Source: Shimia_B sp038525525 | GTDB lineage: Bacteria; Pseudomonadota; Alphaproteobacteria; Rhodobacterales; Rhodobacteraceae | DNA: 64,000 nt | NCBI GenBank assembly: GCA_038525525.1 | Contig: JBCBHO010000001.1 | Coordinates: forward strand, 558,001 to 622,000 | Direction: 5' to 3' | Shown here: positions 7,900 through 15,653 of the stretch, piece after piece | Position numbering within the stretch: position 1 is the first letter of the stretch | Layout: every line of letters starts with the position of its first letter | Notes under the pieces: model-generated | The model's input: the letters and a program-made list of their open reading frames with translations, nothing else | Database searches by the model: none | Told to the model about the DNA's origin: nothing | Translations under genes and position numbers: made by a program

Positions 7900-7929
7900 T
7901 TGACATGGCCCGCCCCCTCGGTCACATGA
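7900..7929 (+). promoter_or_regulatory. Candidate thrS promoter
   Basis: TTGACA (7900-7905) is an exact -35 consensus; ACATGA (7924-7929) with an 18-bp spacer is a weak -10. The start codon is about 60 bp further on. No T-box or other leader structure was seen. Confidence 0.45.
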
Positions 7930-7989
7930 ACGCCAAGCATACCCGCAACCGGGCGTTCCGTGGGCGCCAAACCGACGAGGAGGCCCAAC

Positions 7990-9954
7990 ATGGCCCGTGA
8001 CGACAAGTCGATTACCCTCACCCTTCCCGATGGCAATCAGCGCAGCTATGCGTCCGGCATCACGCCCGGCGAAGTGGCCGCCGACATCTCCACCTCGCTC
8101 GCCAAGAAGGCGATCAGCGCCACGGTGGACGGCCAGCATTTCGATCTGCAATGGCCGGTCATGGCCGATGCCGAGATCGCCATCCACACCATGAAGGACC
8201 GCGCCCAGGCCGAGGAGCTCATTCGCCACGACGCGGCCCACATCATGGCCCGGGCCGTGCAGGAGATCTGGCCCGACGTCCGCGTCACCATCGGCCCCGT
8301 CATCGAGAACGGCTGGTACTACGATTTCGACCGGGAGGCGCCCTTCACCCCCGAGGATCTGGGCGCCATCGAGAAGAAGATGAAGGAGATCATGAATCTC
8401 CGCGACCCCGTGCGCACGGAGGTCTGGGAGCGCGACCGCGCCATCGCCTACTACGAGGAGCGCGGCGAGCCCTTCAAGGTGGAGCTGATCGAGGCCATCC
8501 CTGGCGACGAGCCGCTGCGCATGTATTGGCACGGCGATTGGCAGGACCTCTGCCGGGGGCCTCACCTGCAGCATACCGGCCAGGTCCCCGCGGACGGCTT
8601 CAAGCTCATGTCAGTCGCCGGGGCCTACTGGCGCGGCGACTCGAGCCGCCAGCAGCTGCAACGCATCTACGGCGTGGGCTTCCTCAACCGCGACGAGCTC
8701 AAGGCGCACCTCACCTTCCTCGAGGAGGCCGAAAAGCGCGATCATCGCAGGCTCGGTAAGGAAATGGACCTCTTCCACATCCAGGAAGAGGCCCGCGGGC
8801 AGGTCTTCTGGCACCCCAATGGCTGGGCGATCTACACCACCCTCCTCGACTACATGCGCCGCATGCAGGCGCGGGACGGCTACAAGGAGGTCAATACGCC
8901 CGAGATCGTCGACCGTTCCCTCTGGGAGGCTTCAGGCCACTGGGACAAGTACCAGGAGAACATGTTTCTCGTGGAAGTCGACGAAGAGCACGCCCAGACC
9001 AAGGCGGTCAACGCGCTCAAGCCCATGAACTGCCCGGGCCATGTGCAGGTCTTCAACTGGGGTCTGAAATCCTATCGCGACCTGCCGCTCCGCATCGCGG
9101 AGTTCGGCTCCTGCCATCGCTACGAGCCCTCAGGCGCGCTCCACGGCATCATGCGCGTGCGCGGGTTTACCCAGGATGACGGTCACATCTTCTGCGCCAT
9201 GGACCAGATCGAGAGCGAGACAGCGAAGTTCATCGCCTTCCTCGCAAAGGTCTATGGAGACCTCGGCTTCACCGACTGGACCATCAAGCTCTCCACCCGC
9301 CCCGAAAAACGGATCGGCAGCGACGAGACATGGGACGTGCTGGAGACCGCACTCGGCGAGGCCTGCCGTGCGGCGGGCTACGATTTCGAGCTCCTGCCGG
9401 GAGAGGGCGCCTTTTACGGACCAAAGCTCGAATTCACGCTCACCGATGCCATCGGGCGCAACTGGCAGTGCGGCACGTTGCAGGTCGACACCAACATGCC
9501 CGAGCGTCTCGGCGCGAGCTACATTGCCGCGGATGGCGAGAAGCACACGCCCGTCATGCTCCACCGCGCCTGCCTCGGCTCCTTCGAGCGCTTCATCGGC
9601 ATCCTCATTGAGGAGCACGCGGGCAAGTTGCCCTTCTGGCTCGCCCCCCGGCAGGTGGTCGTGGCGGCCATCGTCTCGGACGCGGATGACTACGTGCACG
9701 AGATGGTCGCGGCGCTGCGCGCGGCGGGCGTGCGTGCCGAGGCCGACGTGCGCAACGAGAAGATCAACTACAAGGTTCGCGAGCATTCGGTGGGCAAGGT
9801 GCCGGTGATCCTCGCGCTTGGCATGCGCGAGGTGGAGGAGCGGACCGCCTCGCTGCGCCGCCTTGGCGAGAAGCAGAGCCGCGTCGTGGGCTTCGATGAG
9901 GTCATCGCTGAGCTTTCGCAGGAGGCCACGCCGCCCGATTTGCTCGACGGCTGA
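7990..9954 (+). CDS. thrS: Threonyl-tRNA synthetase
   Basis: 654 residues, full-length class II enzyme charging tRNA-Thr. Order: N-terminal TGS domain (ITLTLPDGNQRSY), the tRNA_SAD editing domain with HDAAHIMARAV and the later CRGPHL motif, the catalytic core with motif 2 (CHRYEPSGALHGIMRVRGFTQDD) and motif 3 (HRACLGSFERFIGILIEE), then the anticodon-binding domain (VRAEADVRNEKINYKVREHS). The ATG is set by GAGGAGG six bases upstream; a start ten codons earlier is unlikely. No operon partner is obvious. Confidence 0.97.
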   Translation: MARDDKSITLTLPDGNQRSYASGITPGEVAADISTSLAKKAISATVDGQHFDLQWPVMADAEIAIHTMKDRAQAEELIRHDAAHIMARAVQEIWPDVRVTIGPVIENGWYYDFDREAPFTPEDLGAIEKKMKEIMNLRDPVRTEVWERDRAIAYYEERGEPFKVELIEAIPGDEPLRMYWHGDWQDLCRGPHLQHTGQVPADGFKLMSVAGAYWRGDSSRQQLQRIYGVGFLNRDELKAHLTFLEEAEKRDHRRLGKEMDLFHIQEEARGQVFWHPNGWAIYTTLLDYMRRMQARDGYKEVNTPEIVDRSLWEASGHWDKYQENMFLVEVDEEHAQTKAVNALKPMNCPGHVQVFNWGLKSYRDLPLRIAEFGSCHRYEPSGALHGIMRVRGFTQDDGHIFCAMDQIESETAKFIAFLAKVYGDLGFTDWTIKLSTRPEKRIGSDETWDVLETALGEACRAAGYDFELLPGEGAFYGPKLEFTLTDAIGRNWQCGTLQVDTNMPERLGASYIAADGEKHTPVMLHRACLGSFERFIGILIEEHAGKLPFWLAPRQVVVAAIVSDADDYVHEMVAALRAAGVRAEADVRNEKINYKVREHSVGKVPVILALGMREVEERTASLRRLGEKQSRVVGFDEVIAELSQEATPPDLLDG

Positions 9955-10379
9955 TCATGGACAGCGCGCGGTGCGATCTACCGCGCGAGGCTCCTGGGGT
10001 CTTACGCGGTCGTTCGCACGGTGTCTCGGAGGTCGGGGACTATCCACCCTCGGCGATGCCGCCCGCGTCACCCCGTGTCACACAGATATACCCAACTATC
10101 CCTCACCGCACGGTCGAGAAGGCTAGGACGGCGTGCGCTGCGGTAGCGCAAGGCCGCAGGCGCGCCCGGCGCGGCAGTGCAGCATTGTTACAAACATGGG
10201 CGACGCGTGGCCGCACCGGCCTCGACGGGCTCCAATTTGCTGCAATTTTTGCGAAGATGACATAACAGGCAGTCACGCGGCTGTGCTTGACGCCCGTGTG
10301 ATTGGAATGTCAGCGGCACCCTCGCCCATGTTTTCGATGCACACCACGGTGCACATCTCAGTTCAAAGGATCTCGACCC
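9955..10379. other. 425-bp gap upstream of the bufferin cluster
   Basis: No convincing gene. It has a GC-rich hairpin right after thrS (GCGCGGT/ACCGCGC near 9964-9987, no T-tract) and then becomes AT-richer near 10230-10265. TTGACG occurs near 10288 without a good -10. An imperfect inverted repeat, GATGCAC (10336-10342) and GTGCACATC (10349-10357), lies just ahead of the precursor gene, and AAAGGA is its ribosome site. It probably contains the cluster's promoter and a copper- or stress-responsive site, but none could be identified firmly. Confidence 0.5.
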
Positions 10380-10685
10380 ATGTCCAACACCACCAAGACC
10401 CTCGCCGTCGCTGGCGCCGTCGCTGCCGCGCTTGCCACGTCGATGGCCGCCCCTGCCGCTGCCCAGGCGCAAGAGAAATGCTACGGCGTCTCCCTCGCCG
10501 GCGAAAACGATTGCGCCGCGGGCCCCGGCACGACCTGCGCAGGCACCTCCACCGTGGACTTCCAGGGCAATGCCTGGACCCTCGTCCCCGCCGGCACCTG
10601 CACCGAGATCGACGTGCCGGACATGGCCGACGGCTCCGCCCGCATGGGCTCCCTCGAGGCGCTCGACCGCGACCTGCCGGCATAA
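10380..10685 (+). CDS. bufA: Bufferin-type RiPP precursor (DUF2282)
   Basis: 101 residues. An Ala-rich export signal spans residues 1-30 (cleavage near AAAQAQ/EKC). The mature part carries exactly four cysteines, Cys34, Cys45, Cys53 and Cys74, in the contexts KCYGV, NDCAAG, TTCAGTS and GTCTE, matching the DUF2282 bufferin pattern. In studied bufferins the two inner cysteines become thiooxazoles, the outer two form a disulfide, and the peptide binds copper in the periplasm; that is known for the family and inferred here. The tail after Cys74 is acidic. It heads the precursor, MNIO, DUF2063, DoxX operon. Start set by AAAGGA nine bases upstream. Confidence 0.9.
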   Translation: MSNTTKTLAVAGAVAAALATSMAAPAAAQAQEKCYGVSLAGENDCAAGPGTTCAGTSTVDFQGNAWTLVPAGTCTEIDVPDMADGSARMGSLEALDRDLPA

Positions 10686-10769
10686 GCGCCGCGCACCGAC
10701 CCAATGCCTCCGCCGGCGGCCCGATCGCGGGCGCCCGGCGGGGGCAACCTTGCTGAAGGAAGATCAGAC

Positions 10770-11618
10770 ATGCTCGACGGCTCCTTCTCCGATCTGCCCC
10801 TCGTTCCCGGCGTGGGCTACAAGCCCCAGCACTATTCGGAGCTCCTCGCCGCGCCCGGCCCCGTGGGCTGGCTCGAGGTCCATGCCGAGAATTACATGGG
10901 TGGTGGCGGGCGCCCGCTGGCGCAGCTCGCCCATCTGCGCGAGCGTTTCCCGATCTCCGTCCACGGCGTGGGCCTCTCCATCGGCGGCGAAGGCCCGCTC
11001 GATCCCGCGCATCTCGCCCGCCTGCGGACACTCTGCGACCGGGTGAAGCCCGCGAGTTTTTCCGAGCACCTCGCGTGGTCGAGCCATGACAGCGCGTTTC
11101 TCAATGACCTCCTGCCATTGCCCTACACCGCCGAGACGGTGGGCCGCGTCGCCGACCACATCATGGAGGTGCAGGATCACGTGGGCCGCCGGATGCTTCT
11201 CGAGAACCCCTCAAGCTACCTGTGGTTCGACGAAAGCACGATGAGCGAGACCGATTTCCTTGCCCGGGTGAGCGATGTCTCCGGCTGCGGCCTCCTCCTC
11301 GACGTCAACAACGTCTTTGTCTCGGCCACCAATCTCAAGATGGATGCCCGCGCCTATATCGACGCCTACCCGCTCGAGAAGGTCGGCGAGATCCATCTCG
11401 GCGGGCACGACGAAGATGAGGACGAGCACGGCGCGCCCCTTCTCATCGACAGCCACGGTCGCGAGATCGTGGACCCGGTCTGGGCACTCTACGATTACAC
11501 CCTCGCGCGCTCCGGCCCGCGCCCCACGCTCATCGAATGGGACACCGACGTCCCCGACTGGCCCACGCTGCGCGCCGAGGCCGAGCGGGCGGACGCGGCG
11601 CTCTCCGTCCTGACATGA
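10770..11618 (+). CDS. bufB: MNIO (DUF692) multinuclear iron oxidase, bufferin maturase
   Basis: 282 residues, TIM-barrel DUF692 protein of the MbnB/TglH/BufB family, which uses a multi-iron centre and oxygen to rearrange cysteines of RiPP precursors. Visible conserved ligand-bearing segments: WLEVHAENYM, ISVHGVGLS, FSEHLAWSS, LLENPSSYL, LLLDVNNVFVSA, EIHLGGHDED and TLIEWDTDVPDW. Cytoplasmic, acting on the precursor before export. Start is the ATG after AAGGAAG; its stop overlaps the next start (ATGA), so the partner protein is translationally coupled. The 84-bp gap after the precursor may allow differential expression. Confidence 0.92.
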   Translation: MLDGSFSDLPLVPGVGYKPQHYSELLAAPGPVGWLEVHAENYMGGGGRPLAQLAHLRERFPISVHGVGLSIGGEGPLDPAHLARLRTLCDRVKPASFSEHLAWSSHDSAFLNDLLPLPYTAETVGRVADHIMEVQDHVGRRMLLENPSSYLWFDESTMSETDFLARVSDVSGCGLLLDVNNVFVSATNLKMDARAYIDAYPLEKVGEIHLGGHDEDEDEHGAPLLIDSHGREIVDPVWALYDYTLARSGPRPTLIEWDTDVPDWPTLRAEAERADAALSVLT

Positions 11619-12349
11619 CCCGCCAGGAGGCGTTCAGCCGGGCAATCCTCACGCCCGAGGCCGCCGCCCCCGAGGGGCTCAGCGACGGGCAGGGACGCGC
11701 CGCCGGAAAACGCTTCGACGTCTATCGCAACAACGTGGCCGTGAGCCTCACCGACGCGCTCGTGACAGCGTTCCCAACCGTCCACGGCCTCGTGGGCGAT
11801 GCCTTCTTCAAGGCGATGGCGGGCGTCTTCCTGCGCCAGCATCCGCCTGCCTCGCCGCTGATGATGTTCTATGGGGCGCAGATGCCGGAGTTCCTCGCCG
11901 GGTTCGCGCCGGTGGCGCATCTTCCCTACCTGCCGGACGTGGCGCGCATCGACCTCGCGCTTCGCCGTGCCTATCACGCCGAAGACGCCGACCCGATCGC
12001 GCCCGAAGCGCTCCAGATGGAGCCCGAGGCACTCATGGCCGCGCGGCTCACATTCGCGCCCGCGGTCCAGATTATCCGCTCCTTCTACCCGATTCATGGC
12101 ATCTGGAAGCGCCAGCGCGGCGGCCCCAAACCGGCCGCGCGCTCCGAGTGCGTGCTCGTCTCGCGGCCGGGCTTTGACCCCGAAGTGGATATCATCGCAC
12201 CCGACGCCGCCGCCTTCCTGGAGGCGCTTCGCTCCGGCGCACCGCTGGGCGCTGCCCTCGAAACTTCGACCCTCGATCCCGCCACCGGCCTCGGGCCGCT
12301 CCTCGGCCTCGCGCTTAGGCGCGGGGTCTTCACCGATCTCACGACCTGA
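11615..12349 (+). CDS. bufC: DUF2063 partner protein of the MNIO enzyme
   Basis: 244 residues. The N-terminal half (residues 3-95) is the DUF2063 domain: FSRAIL, then KRFDVYRNNVAVSLTDALVTAFP and the MLxF-like LMMFYGAQMPEFLAGF. The C-terminal half fits the position of the RiPP-recognition-like module that presents the precursor to the MNIO enzyme in bufferin and related systems. No signal peptide or membrane segment. Overlaps the maturase stop by 4 bp. The role as maturation partner is established for the family; not testable from this sequence alone. Confidence 0.9.
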   Translation: MTRQEAFSRAILTPEAAAPEGLSDGQGRAAGKRFDVYRNNVAVSLTDALVTAFPTVHGLVGDAFFKAMAGVFLRQHPPASPLMMFYGAQMPEFLAGFAPVAHLPYLPDVARIDLALRRAYHAEDADPIAPEALQMEPEALMAARLTFAPAVQIIRSFYPIHGIWKRQRGGPKPAARSECVLVSRPGFDPEVDIIAPDAAAFLEALRSGAPLGAALETSTLDPATGLGPLLGLALRRGVFTDLTT

Positions 12350-12360
12350 AAGCTCTTCCC

Positions 12361-12927
12361 ATGGCACTGCAAGACGTCTCCGCCCGCCTCACTGCCCCGC
12401 TCGAGGCCATCAGCACCCCGGTCCTGACCACCGGCGCGCGGCTCGTCTTCGCCGGGGCGCTCTTGCTCTATTTCTGGGGCTCGGGGCTCACGAAACTTGG
12501 GGCAGGCCTCTTCGGATTTCTCAATCCGGATTTCGGGGCCTACGTGCAGATCTTTCCTCGCGCGGTGGAGGCCGCGGGCTATGATCCGTCCGGTCTCGGT
12601 ATCTTTCACTATTTGGTAGTGACGGCAGGCACGGTGGCGGAGTTCGTGCTGCCCGCGCTCATCATCCTCGGTCTCTTCACACGGCTCGCCGCGCTCGGCA
12701 TGATCGTCTTTGTGATCGTGCAGAGCTGGACGGATGTCGTGGGCCACGGCGCGTTGACCAACGGCACCTTTGGCGCCTGGTTCGACCGCGCCTCCGACGC
12801 CCTCATCGCAGACCAGCGCGCATTCTGGGTCCTCGCGCTCCTGATCCTCGTGCTGAAGGGTGGCGGGCCGCTCTCGCTCGACCGGCTTGTCTTCGGGGCC
12901 CGCGCGCCGGAGCCCGCCCTCGCCTAG
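12361..12927 (+). CDS. bufD: DoxX-family membrane protein of the bufferin cluster
   Basis: 188 residues with four to five hydrophobic segments; the RLVFAGALLLYFWGSGLTKL first helix and VAEFVLPALIILGLFTRLAALG third helix are DoxX-like. Inner membrane. DoxX proteins accompany many bufferin operons; their function there is not established, with redox support or handling of the product suggested. Starts 12 bp after the DUF2063 stop with only a weak ribosome site, so probably coupled. Its 3' end overlaps by 4 bp the convergent Spx/ArsC-like gene. Confidence 0.85.
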   Translation: MALQDVSARLTAPLEAISTPVLTTGARLVFAGALLLYFWGSGLTKLGAGLFGFLNPDFGAYVQIFPRAVEAAGYDPSGLGIFHYLVVTAGTVAEFVLPALIILGLFTRLAALGMIVFVIVQSWTDVVGHGALTNGTFGAWFDRASDALIADQRAFWVLALLILVLKGGGPLSLDRLVFGARAPEPALA

Positions 12928-13262
12928 TCCCAGGCGGCCTGCGCCTCGGCATCCCAGCCGAGCGTCATCTTGGCCCCGTCCACGATCAGCGGCCGCTTCA
13001 TGAGCGTGGGTTCGGCGGCGAGCAGATCGGCGGCCGGACGCGCGCGCTCGTCCTCCGAAAGCCCGCGCCACGTGGTGGATTTCCTGTTCACGAGTGCGTC
13101 GCCGAACTTTGCAAGGGCGCTCTGCAGGACCTCCGCGGGCACCCCCTCCGCACGCACATCCCGGAACACCGCATCGGGCAGCGCCTTGCGCGCCTTCCGG
13201 CACGTGTCACAGCTCTTTAATCCATAGAGTATCACGGTGTCGCGCCCCTTGCCTTTCGGCAT
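12924..13262 (-). CDS. Spx/ArsC (YffB-like) family protein
   Basis: 112 residues with the thioredoxin-like ArsC/Spx fold. YGLKSCDTCRKARKAL places a CxxC pair at residues 18 and 21; TTWRGLSEDE and LMKRPLIVDG are the family's later blocks. True arsenate reductases need a conserved Arg triad, not evident here, so the YffB/Spx-like label is safer. Cytoplasmic. Convergent with the DoxX gene and divergent from cspA. Being next to a copper-peptide cluster may be coincidental. Confidence 0.8.
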   Translation of the reverse strand: MPKGKGRDTVILYGLKSCDTCRKARKALPDAVFRDVRAEGVPAEVLQSALAKFGDALVNRKSTTWRGLSEDERARPAADLLAAEPTLMKRPLIVDGAKMTLGWDAEAQAAWD

Positions 13263-13350
13263 ATCCGCCTAGTTGAAACTCATGACGCGCACAACCGCGG
13301 CGTCGGACAGAGCCGCCCTGGACTCCGGCGGGACGCAGAAGGAGATGGCG

Positions 13351-13557
13351 ATGCCCAGCGGCACCGTAAAATGGTTCAATACGACGAAAGGCTACGGCTT
13401 CATCGAGCCGGAAGGCGGCGGCAAGGATGTGTTTGTTCATATATCCGCCGTGGAGCGTGCAGGCCTCACCGGTCTTGCCGACAATCAGAAAGTGACTTTC
13501 GAAGTCATCGAAGGCCGTGACGGCCGCACGATGGCCGGGGATCTCCAGGCAGAGTAG
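13351..13557 (+). CDS. cspA: Cold-shock domain protein
   Basis: 68 residues, a single cold-shock domain binding single-stranded nucleic acid. RNP1 is KGYGFIEP and RNP2 is VFVHISAVE; the GTVKWFNTTKG start is canonical. The second ATG is chosen because AGGAG lies about seven bases upstream; an ATG two codons earlier would touch the Shine-Dalgarno. An in-frame opening extends further upstream and may be leader. Monocistronic, followed by a GC hairpin. Confidence 0.95.
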   Translation: MPSGTVKWFNTTKGYGFIEPEGGGKDVFVHISAVERAGLTGLADNQKVTFEVIEGRDGRTMAGDLQAE

Positions 13558-13564
13558 AGCATTC

Positions 13565-13588
13565 GGGCGAGCGCCGCAGGGCTCGCCC
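13565..13588 (+). terminator. Hairpin after cspA
   Basis: GGGCGAGC (13565-13572) pairs with GCTCGCCC (13581-13588) around an 8-nt loop, seven bases past the cspA stop. No T-tract follows, so it may stabilise the transcript end or act as a weak terminator. Confidence 0.4.
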
Positions 13589-13710
13589 CGAGAGGTTCGC
13601 GCGGGCCGCGCCACGCCTTATAGAAGGCGCAATCGCAAGCGGCCATAAGTCAGTTGATGCATTTTTAAGCACATGTTTCCGCGGCGGAGGCTCTAAGAGG
13701 CCTCCTCTCT

Positions 13711-14619
13711 TCACGGGGCCATCATGGCCTCGAATTCGCGCCACTCGCCCTTCGACATGCCCGAGCTTTCTTGCGTGACGGTCTCGCCCGCCACCATGCG
13801 CTTCACGCAGTCGAGCGCCCGCGCGCTGAGCGTCGCCCCGCCGAGGCGGTAATCCTCGAACGCGCGGTAGGCGAGCGGCACCCAATCCGCCACGATCTTG
13901 CACATCTCGTCGGCATAGACGCGGATCTCATACTGCGCATGGCTGTCGGCGCGCAGGCGTAGGAAATGGAAGAGATTGTGCAGGTCCACCTTCCAGTACC
14001 ACTGCGTGTAGATGTTGGTGGGCAGGTTCATGCGAGCGAGCTCGCGCGCCAGCCCCTGCTGCCCCTCGGTGGAGATCATCGCCTCGTAATTGTCATAGGC
14101 CCGAGTTGAATCGGCCTTCAGAAGCTCGAGTACCCGCGCCGCCTCCGCGCCTTCGAGCGTCTCTCCCCGGCCCTGGTTGTTCACCGCCGATTGCGCCGCC
14201 ACGTGTTCCGGCGCAGGGATGTAGAATTCCCGGTCAAGGATGGAGTAGCGCGCGGAATACTCGTTCACGTTCGCCGTCCGGTGCCGGATCCATTGCCGCG
14301 CCACGAAGACGGGCAGCTTCACATGGAGCTTGATCTCGCACATCTCGAAGGGCGTCGAATGCCAGTGCCGCATGAGGTAGCGGATCAGGCCCTCGTCGTT
14401 GGAGACATGCTTTGTCCCCTCCCCGTAGGAGACCCGCGCCGCCTGCACGATGGCGCTGTCGTCGCCCATGTAATCGATGACGCGGACAAAGCCGTGATCG
14501 AGGACCTCGTGGGCGGTGTAGAGCCGCGCTTCCATGCCCGGCGCGACCGCGCGCAGGGTCTCGGCACCCGCGGCGCGCTGCGCGGCGATCTGGCTTTTTT
14601 GGTCGTCCGAAAGTGCCAT
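13711..14619 (-). CDS. thyX: Flavin-dependent thymidylate synthase
   Basis: 302 residues. ThyX makes dTMP from dUMP using FAD and methylene-tetrahydrofolate. The signature RHRx7S is at residues 112-122 (RHRTANVNEYS), followed by ARYSILDREFYIP. The C-terminus has NLFHFLRLRADSHAQYEIR. At about 300 residues it is the longer alphaproteobacterial form. Divergent from the lipoprotein-Slam operon, with the promoter region between them. No thyA is seen in the window. Confidence 0.97.
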   Translation of the reverse strand: MALSDDQKSQIAAQRAAGAETLRAVAPGMEARLYTAHEVLDHGFVRVIDYMGDDSAIVQAARVSYGEGTKHVSNDEGLIRYLMRHWHSTPFEMCEIKLHVKLPVFVARQWIRHRTANVNEYSARYSILDREFYIPAPEHVAAQSAVNNQGRGETLEGAEAARVLELLKADSTRAYDNYEAMISTEGQQGLARELARMNLPTNIYTQWYWKVDLHNLFHFLRLRADSHAQYEIRVYADEMCKIVADWVPLAYRAFEDYRLGGATLSARALDCVKRMVAGETVTQESSGMSKGEWREFEAMMAP

Positions 14620-14663
14620 CTCAGATCTCCCCCAAATTCCGAGTCGAGCTGACTATATATGCG

Positions 14664-14692
14664 CTGACAAAGGCACGAAACCGCTATATGGT
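14664..14692 (+). promoter_or_regulatory. Candidate promoter of the lipoprotein-Slam operon
   Basis: CTGACA (14664-14669) and TATGGT (14687-14692) are separated by 17 bp, an acceptable sigma-70 pair, 28 bp before the lipoprotein start codon. The AT-rich stretch 14650-14660 may carry the divergent thyX promoter. Confidence 0.4.
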
Positions 14693-14720
14693 GCGAAAAA
14701 ACGCATTTGAGGAGAGCTCC

Positions 14721-15653
14721 ATGTCCACCCGCTCAGCGTTGGCCTTGGCCGCGTCCAGCCTTCTTTTCCTCACAGCCTGTGGTGGTGCCGACAATTTGAG
14801 CCCGTTCATCGCCGCAGCGAACCTGTCGGAGGATGACGCCGCCGCGCCGGATCCCGGGGACGTCATCGATGGCGTCCCGGAAGTGCTCGCCAACAATCTG
14901 TCGGCCATCACGTTCAACGCAGCGGAAAACAGCTGGGACGTGACGCTGACCTCGCTCGATGCGGGCACCGAGGCGGGCACCTACAATGCGACGCCGGCAC
15001 TCGATACCAATGGCTTCCTCGCCTACACGATCCAGGAGACAAGCCTGCAGCGCCACTTCACGCTGCTCATTTCCGAGTCGGCGGATGCGGCGATCCGCGC
15101 AGGAACCGTCTCGGACGGCGGCCAGTTCAACCGGTTCTTCGCCGGGACGTTCTATGCCCGCACCGGGGATTACCAGCCCGGCACCGGCCTTGCGACCTAC
15201 ACCGGAAACTATGCAGGCCTCACCAACATCGAGGGCGACGATCCGGGCATCCTCCTGACGCCGCCGCCGGGCACGGACCCGCTCGACCTGCCCGAGCAGG
15301 CCGGCCGCGTCTCTGGGACAGTGCTCATGAACGTCGACTTCGTGGACAATGCCATCAACGGGGCGATCCGGGAGCGCGTCATCATCCGCTCGGGCGGCCC
15401 GGACTTCGCCCTCGAGGACATCGTCCTCGTCATTTCAGACATCGATGACGAGGGGCAGTTCTTCGGCGGCGCCGAGCTCGAGGATCAGACCGGCGTGGGC
15501 GATTACGGCGGCATCATCGGCGGCACCAACGGCCAGTTCATCGGCGGGAGCACCAAGCTTCAGGACTACATCGAGACGATCGACAACGAGGAAGAATACG
15601 GCGTCTTCGTGCTCGAATCTTGCGTGACATCCGGCGACCCAGCCTGCCCCTGA
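14721..15653 (+). CDS. Surface lipoprotein, TbpB-like beta-barrel fold, Slam cargo candidate
   Basis: 310 residues. A type II signal ends in the lipobox LTAC (residues 16-19), then a disordered acidic linker, then a Gly/Asp/Asn-rich C-terminal region with strands such as GRVSGTVLMNVDF and YGGIIGGTNGQFIGGSTK, the latter recalling the handle/barrel strands of transferrin-binding-protein-B-like lipoproteins. Ends with a Cys pair. Overlaps the start of the Slam-like gene (TGATG), so the two are co-translated; Slam genes sit next to their cargo, which supports surface export. Start set by GAGGAG before the signal-peptide ATG; longer upstream frames lack a signal. Ligand unknown. Confidence 0.7.
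   Translation: MSTRSALALAASSLLFLTACGGADNLSPFIAAANLSEDDAAAPDPGDVIDGVPEVLANNLSAITFNAAENSWDVTLTSLDAGTEAGTYNATPALDTNGFLAYTIQETSLQRHFTLLISESADAAIRAGTVSDGGQFNRFFAGTFYARTGDYQPGTGLATYTGNYAGLTNIEGDDPGILLTPPPGTDPLDLPEQAGRVSGTVLMNVDFVDNAINGAIRERVIIRSGGPDFALEDIVLVISDIDDEGQFFGGAELEDQTGVGDYGGIIGGTNGQFIGGSTKLQDYIETIDNEEEYGVFVLESCVTSGDPACP

Noticed and set aside
9955..10379. tRNA or small RNA gene after thrS
   Set aside because: No cloverleaf, T-loop or terminator-bounded transcript could be recognised in the gap.
12924..13262. True arsenate reductase
   Set aside because: The CxxC fold fits, but the Arg triad and an ars operon are missing; Spx/YffB-like is safer.
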